Part shown: positions 1 through 9,624 of the stretch, piece after piece | How positions within the stretch are numbered: position 1 is the stretch's first letter | Layout: each line of letters starts with the position of its first letter | Assembly (NCBI GenBank): GCA_036524855.1 | Contig: DATDBL010000019.1 | Location: forward strand, 4,311-68,310 | Direction: 5' to 3' | DNA length: 64,000 bases | Origin: Aldersonia sp036524855 | Lineage (GTDB): Bacteria > Actinomycetota > Actinomycetes > Mycobacteriales > Mycobacteriaceae | Notes under the pieces: generated by a model | What the model was told of the DNA's origin: nothing | What the model saw: only the letters and a program-made list of their open reading frames with translations | The model's database searches: none | Position numbers and translations under genes: made by a program

Positions 1-2326
1 GCCGGTCGCCCCGTTGGCCGTGCGCGGTCGCTGCTTGCGCGGCGGCATCCGCGGCGTCCAGGTACGCGCCGAGTCGCTCGTACGCCGCGGCGCAGTCGTC
101 GAGGGCGAGCGCATCGGCCGCCGCGACCGCTTCGGCGTGGCGCGCGTGCAGCGGCACCAAAGCCCCGTCGAGTCGTGCGGCGAGGTCGGTCAGCCGTGGT
201 GCCGCGCGGTGGTCACCGAACCGGGCGCCGACGTGCAGGGCCTCGGCCTCGACCGCGAACTGGTCCGACCTTGCGGCCGTATCCGCAGCCACGTGGGCGA
301 TTTCGATCGCACGCATCGGCGTTCCCTCGGCGGCAGCACACCACGCCTCTGCGACCCTGACCTGCGGATCGAAGACGAGGTTGTGTCGCCCGCGTTGCTC
401 ATCCGCGTCCGTGATCACCGCCCGCGCATCGCTGGCGCGACCCAGACCTGCGTACGCCTTCGCCAACGCAATCCGTGCTGGATAGATCCACATCCCCGCG
501 GATCGCTCCGTCGACAGCGCCGCGATCGAGTCCTCCAACACCTCGACAGCCTTACCGAGTTTGCCGCGCGCCACATCGACCCAACCAATCATCGTGCATG
601 TCATTCCCCACGCCAGATACTGTCCCGATGTCGTGAATCCCCGAAACTGCGCCGCCACGTCATCGGCCTCGGCGAACCGTGCGCAGAACGTCAATGCCTG
701 GATCTCCCCGAATCCCGCGGGGTAGGCGAGCAAGCCGTCGATACGATCCCGAACCCGACGCAGTTTGCGGGCCACTTCGTCGATCTCGCCGCCGCGTCCC
801 ATCGGGCCCAGCGACCGCCCAACACCGATCGCCGCCCACGCTGTCGCCCACGGCGACGCGTTCGGCGCAGCGAGGACTCGCTCACCGATCGCGACCGCGT
901 CGGATAGTCGGTTCTGGTGATAGGCCAACCCGGATTCCAACGCCACAACGATGAGCGCAGCCGAGGGATCGGCAATCCTGGACTTCAACAATGCGAGGAT
1001 ACGGTCCCCCTCGTCGGCATCACCGATGGAGAAGTACTGGTTCGAAACTCGCGTCATGCCCCACCGCAGCAGCGACACCTCGTCGAGGGTGTCGGGGTCG
1101 AACCCGTCCAGCACCTCCTCGACCTCTTGCGCGCGACCCTGCCACAACAACGCGCGCGCGAGCAGATCTGCGGCGGTGATGCCGCCGCCGCGTTGCAGCG
1201 CAGCACGAGCGAACCGCTCCCCCAGCGCGACATCGGACAATGCGACCGCCGAACGTGCCGCCGAGATCAACAACTCCGCCTCGACCGACTTGTCGCTACC
1301 GAGGGCCAACTCCGCGATCGTCATCCGGTCGGAATCACCAAGTCCACCACGGGCGCCCAGTGCGGTCACCAGACGCCCACGCACACGCCGTGTGGCCAGC
1401 TCGCCGAGACGGCGGCGAATCACCTCGCCGAAGAGCGGGTGTGTGAAACGCGCCGTCAGCCGCTGGCGATCATCGTCGACGACCTGCACGACGCCGCGCT
1501 GCTCCGCCACCTCGACAGCCTGGTCGCCGCACAGTTCGACGAGCACATCGATGTCGAGCGGCTCACACTGGCTGACCACGTTGAGCACGTCGATGATCCC
1601 GTCTGGAAGCCGCTCGATCCGCGCCTCGACCAGAGTCGTCAATTCCCGGGTGACGGTCGCGCTCCCCCGTAGCTGCCACACGCCGCGCACCGCACGCAGC
1701 CGGCCGACTTCGAGCGCTCCCTCGACGAGATGCCGCAGAAACAACGCGTTGCCACCGGATGCCTGCCACATCAGCTCCGCCGACAGACCCTCCAGGTGCC
1801 CGCCGAGCGCGGTCTCGACCAGCTCGATGCTTTGCTCACGGTTGAACGGGTCGAGATCGAGGCGGGTCAGATAGCCGTCCTTCCACAGCGACGTGACAGC
1901 GTCAGGGACCGCCTCGCCACTGCGCACGGTAGCCACGATTCGTGCCACCCCGTCGATCGCAATTTGGTGCAGCAGGGTAGCCGAGAGCTGATCGAGCAGA
2001 TGCGCGTCATCCACGCCGAGCACAACGGGACCGTGTGCCAGCAGCGAGTCACGCGTGGCACCCAATGACGAAGCAGGATCACCCAGCGTTCGATCACCGA
2101 GCACATGAGCAAACGCACCCAGCGGGATCGTGCGCGCCGACGCAGTCCCCGCGACCCAACGGACCTGCACATCCAGAGTCTCGGTAACCCGCCGAGCAAG
2201 GCTGGTCTTGCCGACTCCGGCGTCCCCACTCAACATCACGCCACAGGGTCTCCCGGTCCGACTCAACGTCGACCGAACAGTCTCGAACTCGAAGTCACGT
2301 TCGCGGAGCGGCCAAACCACAGCCAT
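1..2326 (-). CDS. Large ATPase transcriptional regulator (LuxR/MalT-like), 5' part only
   Basis: The gene starts at the ATG at 2326 and runs off the left edge, leaving about 775 codons. A P-loop lies at residues 34-42 (GDAGVGKTS) and a Walker B-like VVLGVDDAH at about 101-109, followed by a winged-helix-like stretch and a long helical region with TPR-like character. This is the layout of large signal-transduction ATPase regulators of the LuxR/MalT type, whose C-terminal LuxR-type helix-turn-helix would lie outside the window. The target genes are unknown. The C-terminal HTH is expected from the family, not seen, so an AfsR-like or other STAND ATPase remains possible. Confidence 0.7.
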   Translation of the reverse strand, partial: MAVVWPLRERDFEFETVRSTLSRTGRPCGVMLSGDAGVGKTSLARRVTETLDVQVRWVAGTASARTIPLGAFAHVLGDRTLGDPASSLGATRDSLLAHGPVVLGVDDAHLLDQLSATLLHQIAIDGVARIVATVRSGEAVPDAVTSLWKDGYLTRLDLDPFNREQSIELVETALGGHLEGLSAELMWQASGGNALFLRHLVEGALEVGRLRAVRGVWQLRGSATVTRELTTLVEARIERLPDGIIDVLNVVSQCEPLDIDVLVELCGDQAVEVAEQRGVVQVVDDDRQRLTARFTHPLFGEVIRRRLGELATRRVRGRLVTALGARGGLGDSDRMTIAELALGSDKSVEAELLISAARSAVALSDVALGERFARAALQRGGGITAADLLARALLWQGRAQEVEEVLDGFDPDTLDEVSLLRWGMTRVSNQYFSIGDADEGDRILALLKSRIADPSAALIVVALESGLAYHQNRLSDAVAIGERVLAAPNASPWATAWAAIGVGRSLGPMGRGGEIDEVARKLRRVRDRIDGLLAYPAGFGEIQALTFCARFAEADDVAAQFRGFTTSGQYLAWGMTCTMIGWVDVARGKLGKAVEVLEDSIAALSTERSAGMWIYPARIALAKAYAGLGRASDARAVITDADEQRGRHNLVFDPQVRVAEAWCAAAEGTPMRAIEIAHVAADTAARSDQFAVEAEALHVGARFGDHRAAPRLTDLAARLDGALVPLHARHAEAVAAADALALDDCAAAYERLGAYLDAADAAAQAATAHGQRGDR

Positions 2327-2831
2327 AACACCGAAGCCTAAACCAATGCAGCGGGAACTCTGCGTCCGACGCCGCCCGTACCCCGTCGCCAGGTCGCGAA
2401 CTTTCGAAAAGTGCTGACTGCAAATGTCTTTCAATACATCTGGCATGGAAGGCAACGCGCACACCCCGACCGTGGAATCGACAGGCCGGATCACCACTGC
2501 GCCGACGGCGCCGACGGCAGCTCCTGGCGATCATCGAGGGTGCTGTCACGGTCACCGGGTGGCTGACCTGTCACCCCGAGCGTCTCGACGCCGACAACGC
2601 TCGCAACCTTGTCCGGATTCTCGACCACAACAGATGCTCGCCACCACCGCCGACAGATCGGCGAGTTCGCCGACCTGCTCACCGGCCGCCATGGTGAGCA
2701 CCTCGATCACTCGATCGGTGTGATCGGGGAGGCTTGGGTCTGGTCACCGGAATGGCTGGGTCACGCAGCGGATCCACGTGCGCAGGACGCGCGACCTTCG
2801 ACTCCAGCGCGACACGGATGGGCGGGCGGCG
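2327..2831. other. 505-bp region with no intact gene; possible decayed coding remnant
   Basis: No intact gene is visible. On the + strand between about 2510 and 2760, protein-like stretches appear in different frames: GAVTVTGWLTCHPERLDADN in one and QIGEFADLLTGRHGEHLDHS in another. This is what a gene broken by frameshifts would look like. I cannot name a family. The region would also hold the promoter of the ATPase regulator at 2326. Confidence 0.3.
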
Positions 2832-3335
2832 TCAGCGGTCGGTGGGCCGAGTCGACGGCTGTCTCGCTTCTCGCGCAGCGACGTCGGCGAGCCGACGGAT
2901 GCTGGTGTGCATGTTCTGGTGCAGGTCGGCACGCAGATCGCGGACGCCGAAAAGGCGCACGATCACGTGCAGCAACAGCGGCACCGGCCGTAGCACCTGG
3001 TAGGACTGCACCACCGTCGTGCCCGGGGTCGCCGGCTCGAATCGGTAGGACCAGCGGATCGTCCCGCCACCATGTTCGGTCCGGGTCACCGCAAACTCCC
3101 GGCCCCGCTCAGCGGTGTCGACGACCGGAGTGTTCGACCAGGTGAACCAGCGCTTTCGATTGCGTGCGGTGAAATGGGCGCCCTCGGTCGCGTGGGTCGC
3201 ATCGTCGAGCCAGGAGCATTCGATCACCTCCGGGCTCCATTCCGGGGTCCGGGTCACGTCCGACACCAAGTCGTAGAGCAGCTCGGCGGCGGCGTCGATC
3301 TGGAGCCGAACCTCGTCGTGGTCGAGTCGATTCAT
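2832..3335 (-). CDS. SRPBCC family protein (polyketide cyclase/dehydrase-like)
   Basis: The 167-residue protein has the pattern of the START-like SRPBCC superfamily: an N-terminal strand (DEVRLQIDAAAELLYDLVSD), a helix with a TPEWSP motif, then alternating strands with GTTVVQSYQVL near the C-terminus before the long final helix. Such proteins bind small hydrophobic ligands in a helix-grip cavity; the ligand cannot be predicted. It is divergent from the TetR regulator at 3430, across a 94-bp gap with an inverted repeat, so that regulator may control it. The basic tail after about residue 155 is probably disordered. Confidence 0.75.
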   Translation of the reverse strand: MNRLDHDEVRLQIDAAAELLYDLVSDVTRTPEWSPEVIECSWLDDATHATEGAHFTARNRKRWFTWSNTPVVDTAERGREFAVTRTEHGGGTIRWSYRFEPATPGTTVVQSYQVLRPVPLLLHVIVRLFGVRDLRADLHQNMHTSIRRLADVAAREARQPSTRPTDR

Positions 3336-3386
3336 TGCGGCACTCCCCCTGGCTGGAATCAGGTCTCCAGAATATATCCGATTAGA

Positions 3387-3402
3387 TATTGCTGAAGCAA
3401 TA
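3387..3402. promoter_or_regulatory. Inverted repeat, candidate TetR operator
   Basis: TATTGC-TGAA-GCAATA is a perfect 6-bp inverted repeat with a 4-base centre. It lies in the 94-bp gap between the SRPBCC gene and the divergent TetR gene, and is clearly AT-richer than its surroundings. TetR proteins commonly bind such sites between themselves and a divergent target. The assignment is by position only. Confidence 0.5.
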
Positions 3403-3429
3403 GGCTATTGGTGACGTTATACTCGGTCG

Positions 3430-4095
3430 ATGTCGCTCACGCCTGCCGAGACGGAACCCCTGACACCGCGCGACCGACAGCGACTGCAGACCCGCCAGGA
3501 GATCCTCGATGCCGCGCTGGCGGTCATGACCCAGAACGGCGTCGCGGCACTGAACCTGAGCCAGGTCGCCCGGAGGGTCGGCTTGCGGCAGCCGTCGCTC
3601 TACACGTACTTCGACTCGCGCACCGCGGTCTACGACGCACTATTCGAACGAGGCATGACCGCCCATCGCGACCTGCTCACCGCCGCGAGCAAGGGCACGC
3701 AGGGTTGGGCCGCAGTCCGCGCGATGTCCACCGCAACACTGAACTTCACGGCGACACAACCTGTACTGGCGCAATTCCTGTTCAGTAGGGCGGTGCCCGG
3801 ATTCGTGCCCTCCGAAGCCGCCTACGCCCCCAGCCAAGCCGTCCAGATGCTGTTCTCCGCGGCGGTCGCCGACGCCGCGGAAAGCGGCGAACTCCATCCG
3901 ACGGCGGCCACCCCACGTGGTGTCGCTCTCCTGATCGCGATCGTCGGCGGCATCGGATCTCAACAGGTTGCCAACGAACCGGACACGACCGATCCGACCG
4001 AAGGCAGCTACACCCAACTGATCGGCGCTGCCCTCGACATGTACGCCACGTTCTTCGACCCCCACCGCGAGGAAGAATGGACGCCCTGGCCCTGA
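3430..4095 (+). CDS. TetR/AcrR family transcriptional regulator
   Basis: This 221-residue protein has a typical TetR N-terminus. After a short leader, QEILDAALAVMTQNGVAALN and LSQVARRVGLRQPSLYTYF form the three-helix DNA-binding domain at about residues 24-66, with the conserved Leu-Tyr-x-Tyr-Phe after the recognition helix. The C-terminal all-helical ligand domain is unclassified. The divergent arrangement with the SRPBCC gene suggests local repression and autoregulation. Confidence 0.85.
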   Translation: MSLTPAETEPLTPRDRQRLQTRQEILDAALAVMTQNGVAALNLSQVARRVGLRQPSLYTYFDSRTAVYDALFERGMTAHRDLLTAASKGTQGWAAVRAMSTATLNFTATQPVLAQFLFSRAVPGFVPSEAAYAPSQAVQMLFSAAVADAAESGELHPTAATPRGVALLIAIVGGIGSQQVANEPDTTDPTEGSYTQLIGAALDMYATFFDPHREEEWTPWP

Positions 4096-4817
4096 TACAG
4101 CGAAATGTGTTCGCGATCCTGAATTACCGGTTCTCGCCGCGGTTCGCCGACCTGTACTGGTGTCGATCTTCGCGAGGTGATGATATTTCGAGCGATGGCC
4201 TCCAGCGGACCGTAATCGGCGACGGCCGCCTGCTCCGGTGAGATCTCCACGCCGGGCGGGGCGGGTCGGGAAGGGCGGCGCGCCGGTACCGCCGGTCGGG
4301 CACGGTGACAACACTCACGACCAGCCGCCGACAGTCACCGTGATCAGCGCCGACCTGATGCTGGCCGAGCAGTGTGACCCGCGACGGGATCCGGGGGCGC
4401 GGTTTTCCCGGAGACAACGATTGGCACAGGCTTTCGTGCCGCCGTGCTACTCCCTCGGTCCGCCACGGTCAAGGACTGGGAAAAGTTGGGGTCAGGTCAG
4501 CCGACCGTCTGATTCGTCAAACCGCGGCCGAAGAGACCTCGCCACCACTCTCCCGCAGCGCCTTCCCCATCTCGTCTTCCGCATCAACGGCCGCATCGAG
4601 GCTGCGCCTTCCGACGTCCGCGGCAGCGAACCCCTCGTCGCGCAGGCCGAATATTGGCGCTGTCGATGGGGGCATATCGAACATTCATTGGATCCCGATC
4701 GGCAACAGCGATACCGTAACGTGCGCCAGGGAATCCGGTTGGCCGTCAGCGAGACGGCACATTTCGTGATTGCCCGAGCCGCCCGAGCGATTCGTCTCAC
4801 CACCCGAAGGAATCACG
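4096..4817. other. 722-bp region without a recognisable gene
   Basis: Several frames are open by chance on both strands but none resembles a protein family or has a convincing start. A short minus-strand run near 4130-4250 (EISPEQAAVADYGPLEAIAR) looks protein-like and could be the stub of a lost gene. The region must contain the amidase promoter, but no motif stands out. Confidence 0.4.
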
Positions 4818-6158
4818 ATGACTTTCACGCTCCGCGAATGGCTCGACCTCGAGTCGGACAAGCGCCGAGCGCTTCTCGGTGACTGCCAGAACGCAGTGGC
4901 GGCCTCGAAAAGCTCGCACAACGCCTACATCTCGGCGGTGGACGATGACGCTCCCGCGGTTTCCCGCGGTGAGCTCGCAGGTGTGCCTTTTGCGGTCAAG
5001 GACAACATCGATGTGGCCGGTGTGCCCACCACGGGGGGGAGTCCGCTACTCGCGGGCGACGTCCCCGATGTGGACGCCGGGGTGGTCAGCGCGTTGCGCG
5101 AGGCCGGAGCGGTAGTTGTCGGCAAGACCAATCTGCACGAACTTGCCTTCGGGATCACGAGCAACAACGCCACTTACGGCCCGGTACGGAACCCACTCGA
5201 CGTCTCTCGGGTGGCCGGCGGATCGAGTGGGGGCAGCGCGGCGGCGGTCGCGCTGGGAACGGTGCCGTTCAGTCTCGGCACCGACACCGGCGGATCGGTC
5301 ACCATACCCTCGGCCTTCTGCGGAATCGTCGGATTCCGTCCCACGACCGGCCGCTATCCGAGCGACGGTGTCGTCAACCTGTCGTCGTCGCGAGACACGA
5401 TCGGAATCCACGCCCGGACCGTCGAGGACGTGCGTATCGTCGACCGCGCCATCACGAGGACCCGTCCGACAACCGGGGTGCCCGATCCCTCGGATCTCGT
5501 GCTGGGAGCCGTTGTCAGTCGGTACGACGACATGGAACCCGCTGTCGCCGAGGCAACGCAACTCGCGCTCGGCGTCCTGCGCACGAGCGGCGTGCGGGTC
5601 GTGGAGCTGTCCATGCCCGACGATCTGACGCTGGCTGCGGCGCCCGGTATCGAGTTGGTGTTCTACGAGGCCGAGCGCTTGCTCGCGACGCGGGTGAACA
5701 AAGGTCGCGGACACTCCGGCTCCGTCGATATCGCGGAACTGATCGATGCGATCGAATCACCGGATGTGCGAGCGGTCTTCGAGTCGATCGCAGCCACACG
5801 GGTCACCGCGTCCGCCTACGAGCAGGCCCGCCGCCGACGGTGGCAACTTCGACGTCTGTACGAGGAAACGTTCGCCGCCAGTGGCGTACACGCGCTGATC
5901 GCCCCGACCGTTCATGTTCTTCCACCCCTCATCGGACGCGACGACACGATCGACGTCAACGGGCGCCCGCAGCCGGTGTTCGCCACGGTGACGCGGAACA
6001 CGGCCCCGGGGTCGGTCGCCGGGGTCCCGATGCTCTCCATCCCGGGTCGTTTCACCCCAGAGGGATTGTCGGTCGGATTGTGCCTCGAGGGCCGCTTCTT
6101 CGAGGACCAGCATCTTCTCGCCGTCGGTGACCTGATCAGCCCCGTCCTTCGCGGTTGA
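4818..6158 (+). CDS. Amidase-signature hydrolase, probable mandelamide-type amidase
   Basis: The 446-residue enzyme carries the full amidase signature: Lys61 in FAVKDNIDVAG, a Gly/Ser-rich loop GGSSGGSAAAVA with the cis-Ser at about Ser136, and the nucleophile at about Ser160 in TDTGGSVTIPS. This Ser-cisSer-Lys triad hydrolyses amides to acid plus ammonia. The ATG at 4818 was chosen because a GAAGGA ribosome site sits just before it; an in-frame start 16 codons upstream lacks one. The genes that follow convert mandelate to benzoate, so mandelamide (as for Pseudomonas MdlY) is the most economical substrate. That is inference from context; an aryl-acylamidase or other amide hydrolase is possible. 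Confidence 0.8.
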   Translation: MTFTLREWLDLESDKRRALLGDCQNAVAASKSSHNAYISAVDDDAPAVSRGELAGVPFAVKDNIDVAGVPTTGGSPLLAGDVPDVDAGVVSALREAGAVVVGKTNLHELAFGITSNNATYGPVRNPLDVSRVAGGSSGGSAAAVALGTVPFSLGTDTGGSVTIPSAFCGIVGFRPTTGRYPSDGVVNLSSSRDTIGIHARTVEDVRIVDRAITRTRPTTGVPDPSDLVLGAVVSRYDDMEPAVAEATQLALGVLRTSGVRVVELSMPDDLTLAAAPGIELVFYEAERLLATRVNKGRGHSGSVDIAELIDAIESPDVRAVFESIAATRVTASAYEQARRRRWQLRRLYEETFAASGVHALIAPTVHVLPPLIGRDDTIDVNGRPQPVFATVTRNTAPGSVAGVPMLSIPGRFTPEGLSVGLCLEGRFFEDQHLLAVGDLISPVLRG

Positions 6159-6219
6159 CGGTTGGGCCGGTCAACCTCGGCGGCAACGGAAGTGGACGGT
6201 TTCCCACACCCACGGCCTG

Positions 6220-7836
6220 TTATCGTGTTGGTGTGTCGGCGATTCCGTAGGACCGGATGGCGCGGTAGAGCGTGGTGCGGCTGATCCCCAGCTGGAGCGC
6301 GGCCGCCTTCTTGTTCCCTCCTGCACCCCGCAGCGCCTTGACGACGGCGTCGCGCTCTGCCTGTTCGAGCGGGGTCAGCTGCCGCGTCATCCGGCCGCGC
6401 CACTGTTCGGGAACGTCACCGATCGTGATGTCACCTGCGCTGCGGATCTCGCTGACCGCCTTGACGGCGGTGCGCAGTTCGCGCAGGTTCCCGGCCCACT
6501 GCTGACCGGCCAGGGCTTCCAGCGCGGCCGGTGTGAAACGCACCTGCGCCGCCGCGCCGAGATCCTCGAGCATCTTGTTCGCCAGGGCGGGAATCTCGGC
6601 CCGGCGATGACGCAGCGGTGCGAGTGCGATCCGTTCGGTGCAGTGGGAGACGAGGGCCGCATGCTCGGGCGGCAGATCGTCGACCGGGGCACTGGTCACG
6701 ATCACCCGGGCGCGAGCCGAGCGGAGATCCTCGGCCGTACGCCGAGCGAGCGACGACGGCAGAAGCTCCACCGCCTCGAGGACGACGCAGCCCGGCTCCG
6801 CGAGCCGGCTCCGCAGCTGCTCGGTCCACGTCCGGCTGCCCAACTCGGCAACCTGGGTCGCGTCGAACCAGGTGCTCGCCTCGTCGGCGGCCGCCCGGGC
6901 CGCCGTCGTGCGACCGGAGCCGGGTTCGCCGGTGATCAGCACCGACCCGATCGACGCGGCGGGACCGGGCGGCAGCGTGGTCGATCGGGCGGCCGGCTCG
7001 GTGCCGAACGTGAACAGGGCCGCGCCGCTCCCGGGGATTCGCAGAACCGACGCCGCGAGGCGACGTCCGACCGACAGCTGCACGTCGTGCGTGATCTCGC
7101 GGTCCATCGGCGCCTCGACGGCCAGCGCCCGCAGCAGCGCATGGTCCGCCGGTTCCAGGATCTGCACGGCGGCGGTGTTCGCGAGGAGGATGTCGTCACC
7201 GATCGCGATCACCGGCCGCGTCCGGGCGCGCGCCGTGGCGTCCTGGAAGCTGCGGAAGATCCGCTGCTCGGCCTGGCGGGATTCCTCGAGTAGGCGTTCG
7301 CCTATCTGGCGGGCCGACCGAATCACGAACGGCGCCAACAGCGGGCTGTCGTCCTCGCTGAGACAGGTGATGTCGAGGACGCCCTCGACCCGCCGGGTCA
7401 CCGGGTTGACGATTGGTTGGCCGTAGCAGCTGAACTTCTTGAGCGCCTCGATGTAGTGCTCCTCGCCGCGCACGGCGAGTCCGCGGCGGAGTTCGAATGC
7501 GGTCGCGATCGAATTCGTGCCCGTGGTCTCCTCGAGGAAGCGGCGGCCTTCCACCGTGCCGACTCGCTCGAGAGCCGGTTGCAGGTGTCGTTCGCCGAAG
7601 CGGAGGTCGACGAGGCGGGCGTTGCGGTCGGCAAGGATGACGGCGAACCCGGTGCCCTCGAGTTCCCCGGCCATCTCGTCGAGCACCGGGGTGGCCGCGA
7701 CCATGAGCCGGCTGCGCCGGTCGACTTCCTCGATCGCGGCGTCGTCGACGGACGCACCGGGGAACAGCCCGCTCATCGCGACGCGCTGCCAGGACTGCGC
7801 AATGAGCGGGCGGGACGAGTTGTCGAGTTCGGCCAT
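6220..7836 (-). CDS. AcoR-type GAF/AAA/Fis transcriptional activator
   Basis: This is a 538-residue regulator. Residues about 60-200 form a GAF-like sensor region, about 320-480 an AAA+ domain with the P-loop GEPGSGRTT, and the last 45 residues a Fis-type helix-turn-helix (GNKKAAALQLGISRTTLYRA). It resembles sigma54 activators of the AcoR type, but the GAFTGA loop that contacts sigma54 is absent and the ATPase core is short. Actinobacteria lack sigma54, and related regulators there act without it. It lies inside the mandelate island, downstream of the aldehyde dehydrogenase on the same strand and convergent with the amidase, so it probably activates these genes in response to an aromatic intermediate. 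The ATG at 7836 gives the conserved N-terminus. Confidence 0.82.
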   Translation of the reverse strand: MAELDNSSRPLIAQSWQRVAMSGLFPGASVDDAAIEEVDRRSRLMVAATPVLDEMAGELEGTGFAVILADRNARLVDLRFGERHLQPALERVGTVEGRRFLEETTGTNSIATAFELRRGLAVRGEEHYIEALKKFSCYGQPIVNPVTRRVEGVLDITCLSEDDSPLLAPFVIRSARQIGERLLEESRQAEQRIFRSFQDATARARTRPVIAIGDDILLANTAAVQILEPADHALLRALAVEAPMDREITHDVQLSVGRRLAASVLRIPGSGAALFTFGTEPAARSTTLPPGPAASIGSVLITGEPGSGRTTAARAAADEASTWFDATQVAELGSRTWTEQLRSRLAEPGCVVLEAVELLPSSLARRTAEDLRSARARVIVTSAPVDDLPPEHAALVSHCTERIALAPLRHRRAEIPALANKMLEDLGAAAQVRFTPAALEALAGQQWAGNLRELRTAVKAVSEIRSAGDITIGDVPEQWRGRMTRQLTPLEQAERDAVVKALRGAGGNKKAAALQLGISRTTLYRAIRSYGIADTPTR

Positions 7837-7904
7837 GTCCCGACGTTCCCTTCCACGGCTGTTCCCGTCCGAGTCTACGTCCGGCCCCCGGCCCGGCACC
7901 GACG

Positions 7905-9353
7905 TCAGCCCAGGTAGACGGACTTCAGTTGCTGGTAGTTGGTGAGCGCTTCGGGTCCGAGTTCGCGGCCGAGGCCGCTGGCCTTGACGCCACCGAACGG
8001 GGCGGTGGGCTCGGGCAGATAGGTGTTGATGCCGATGGTGCCGGTCTGCACCCGCTTCGCCAACGCCAGCCCGCGGTCGGGGTCGTTCGTCCACACCGTT
8101 CCACCGAGTCCGTAGTCGGAGTCGTTCGCGATGCGGACGGCCTCGTCGTCGTCGGCGTACGGAATCACCGACAGCACCGGGCCGAAGATCTCCTCCTGGG
8201 CGATGGTGTGGTTGTTGTCGACGTCGGCGAAGATCGTCGGTTCGACGAACCACCCCTTGTCCCGGTCGGTGGGCCGGCCGCCGCCGGTGGTGACGCGGGC
8301 ACCGTCGCCGCGGCCCTTGGCGATGTACCGCTCGACGCGCTCGCGCTGCGCGGCGGTGGCCATCGGACCGATCTGAGTGGTGTCGTCCAGGGCGTCACCG
8401 ACCTTCAGTGCGCCCGCGAAATCGGTGAAGAGGTCGACGATCTCGGCGTACCGCGACCGCGGCGCGAGCACCCGTGTGCCGAGGAAGCAGGTCTGCCCGT
8501 TGTTGAGAAGGGTTGCCGTGAAGAGCTTCTCGGCGACCGACTGCAGGTCGAGGCCGGCGTCGTCCAGCACGATGGCCGCCGACTTGCCGCCCAGTTCCAG
8601 GGTGACCGGTCGCAGCAGCCGGCCACAGACCTCGCCGATGGACCGGCCCGCCGCGGTGGAACCAGTGAAGCTGATCTTGTCCACACTCGGGTGCGCGACC
8701 AGATGTGCGCCGGCCTCGCGGCCACCGGGCACGATGTTGACCACCCCGGCCGGGATCCCGGCCTCGGCGACGGCCTCGGCGAAGACGAAGCTGTCGAGGA
8801 CGGTTTCAGGGGACGGCTTCATCACCAGCGTGCACCCGGCGGCCAGCGCCGGGGCGTACTTGAACGCGGCGAGGGTCTGCGGGAAGTTCCACGGCACGAT
8901 CGCCCCGACGACGCCGAGCGGCTCGCGCCGCACCAGGGTGTTGCCGCCGAACAGTCCGGGACGGGTTTCTTCGGTGGCGGTCTCCCGGGCCAGGCCGGCG
9001 TAGTAGCGCAGCAGGACGACGGGGAAGGCACCCTCGAGCTGGCGTGCCACCGCGACCGGCATGCCGTTCTGCGCGCTCACGCGGGTCACGACGTCCTCGG
9101 CGCGGCGCTCGAGCACATCGGCGAGCCGTTCCATCGCGGTCGCGCGGTCGGCCGGCGCCCAGTGCGCCCACCCGTCCGGGTCGTCGAACGCGCGTCGGGC
9201 GGCGGCGACGGCGGCGTCGACGTCGGCCTCTTGCGCTTCCGGCACCGACCCGATCGGCTGCTCCGTGCTCGCCGAGATCGCCGTGATCTTTGCGCTCGTG
9301 CTGGGCGCAACCCACTCGCCGCCGATGAACAGAGAGTCGTAGTGCAGATCCAT
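7905..9353 (-). CDS. NAD(P)+-dependent aldehyde dehydrogenase, probable benzaldehyde dehydrogenase
   Basis: This 482-residue aldehyde dehydrogenase is of normal length. It shows PWNFP (about 154-158), the cofactor loop FTGSTAAG (229-236), the general base Glu253 in LELGGKS and the nucleophile Cys289 in NNGQTCF. The start at 9353 follows an AGGGG ribosome site; upstream in-frame codons lack conserved sequence. Divergently placed from the benzoylformate decarboxylase gene, it would oxidise the benzaldehyde that enzyme releases to benzoate. Benzaldehyde as substrate is inferred from the neighbours. Confidence 0.85.
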   Translation of the reverse strand: MDLHYDSLFIGGEWVAPSTSAKITAISASTEQPIGSVPEAQEADVDAAVAAARRAFDDPDGWAHWAPADRATAMERLADVLERRAEDVVTRVSAQNGMPVAVARQLEGAFPVVLLRYYAGLARETATEETRPGLFGGNTLVRREPLGVVGAIVPWNFPQTLAAFKYAPALAAGCTLVMKPSPETVLDSFVFAEAVAEAGIPAGVVNIVPGGREAGAHLVAHPSVDKISFTGSTAAGRSIGEVCGRLLRPVTLELGGKSAAIVLDDAGLDLQSVAEKLFTATLLNNGQTCFLGTRVLAPRSRYAEIVDLFTDFAGALKVGDALDDTTQIGPMATAAQRERVERYIAKGRGDGARVTTGGGRPTDRDKGWFVEPTIFADVDNNHTIAQEEIFGPVLSVIPYADDDEAVRIANDSDYGLGGTVWTNDPDRGLALAKRVQTGTIGINTYLPEPTAPFGGVKASGLGRELGPEALTNYQQLKSVYLG

Positions 9354-9467
9354 GAGTAAATCCCCTGGGAGTGTCGTCGAGAATGATCGGATGGTGTGCC
9401 GGCGCCGTGATCGCGGCCGTGGCGCAAACGCGTTGAGACGAGCATGACAGCTCGGCAAGGGGCGGTC

Positions 9468-9486
9468 GTGTTCCATTTCTGGACAC
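9468..9486. promoter_or_regulatory. Near-perfect inverted repeat in the divergent promoter region, candidate activator site
   Basis: GTGTTCCATTTCTGGACAC pairs GTGT(T)CCA with TGGACAC, with one unpaired T. It lies in the 271-bp gap between the divergent aldehyde dehydrogenase and benzoylformate decarboxylase genes. Dyads of this kind are usual binding sites for Fis-type helix-turn-helix activators, so the AcoR-type protein at 6220-7836 is the obvious candidate. Confidence 0.45.
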
Positions 9487-9624
9487 ATCGACGCAGCGTG
9501 CGGCGCCCGTCAACATTGATGACTTCTATGCAGATATGAGAACTATTCATTGGACCTATCGCGCGATGAAATCTAGCGTGGTGAACACCACACCGATTCG
9601 TGTCGCCGACCTCGAGGAGAACCC

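Noticed and set aside
4238..4882. Open frame on the + strand before the amidase
   Set aside because: Composition is that of random high-GC frames, it overlaps the amidase start and shows no family motif.
9354..9624. A sigma54 promoter for the mandelate genes, suggested by the AcoR-type regulator
   Set aside because: No convincing GG-N10-GC box was found, the regulator lacks GAFTGA, and actinobacteria lack sigma54.
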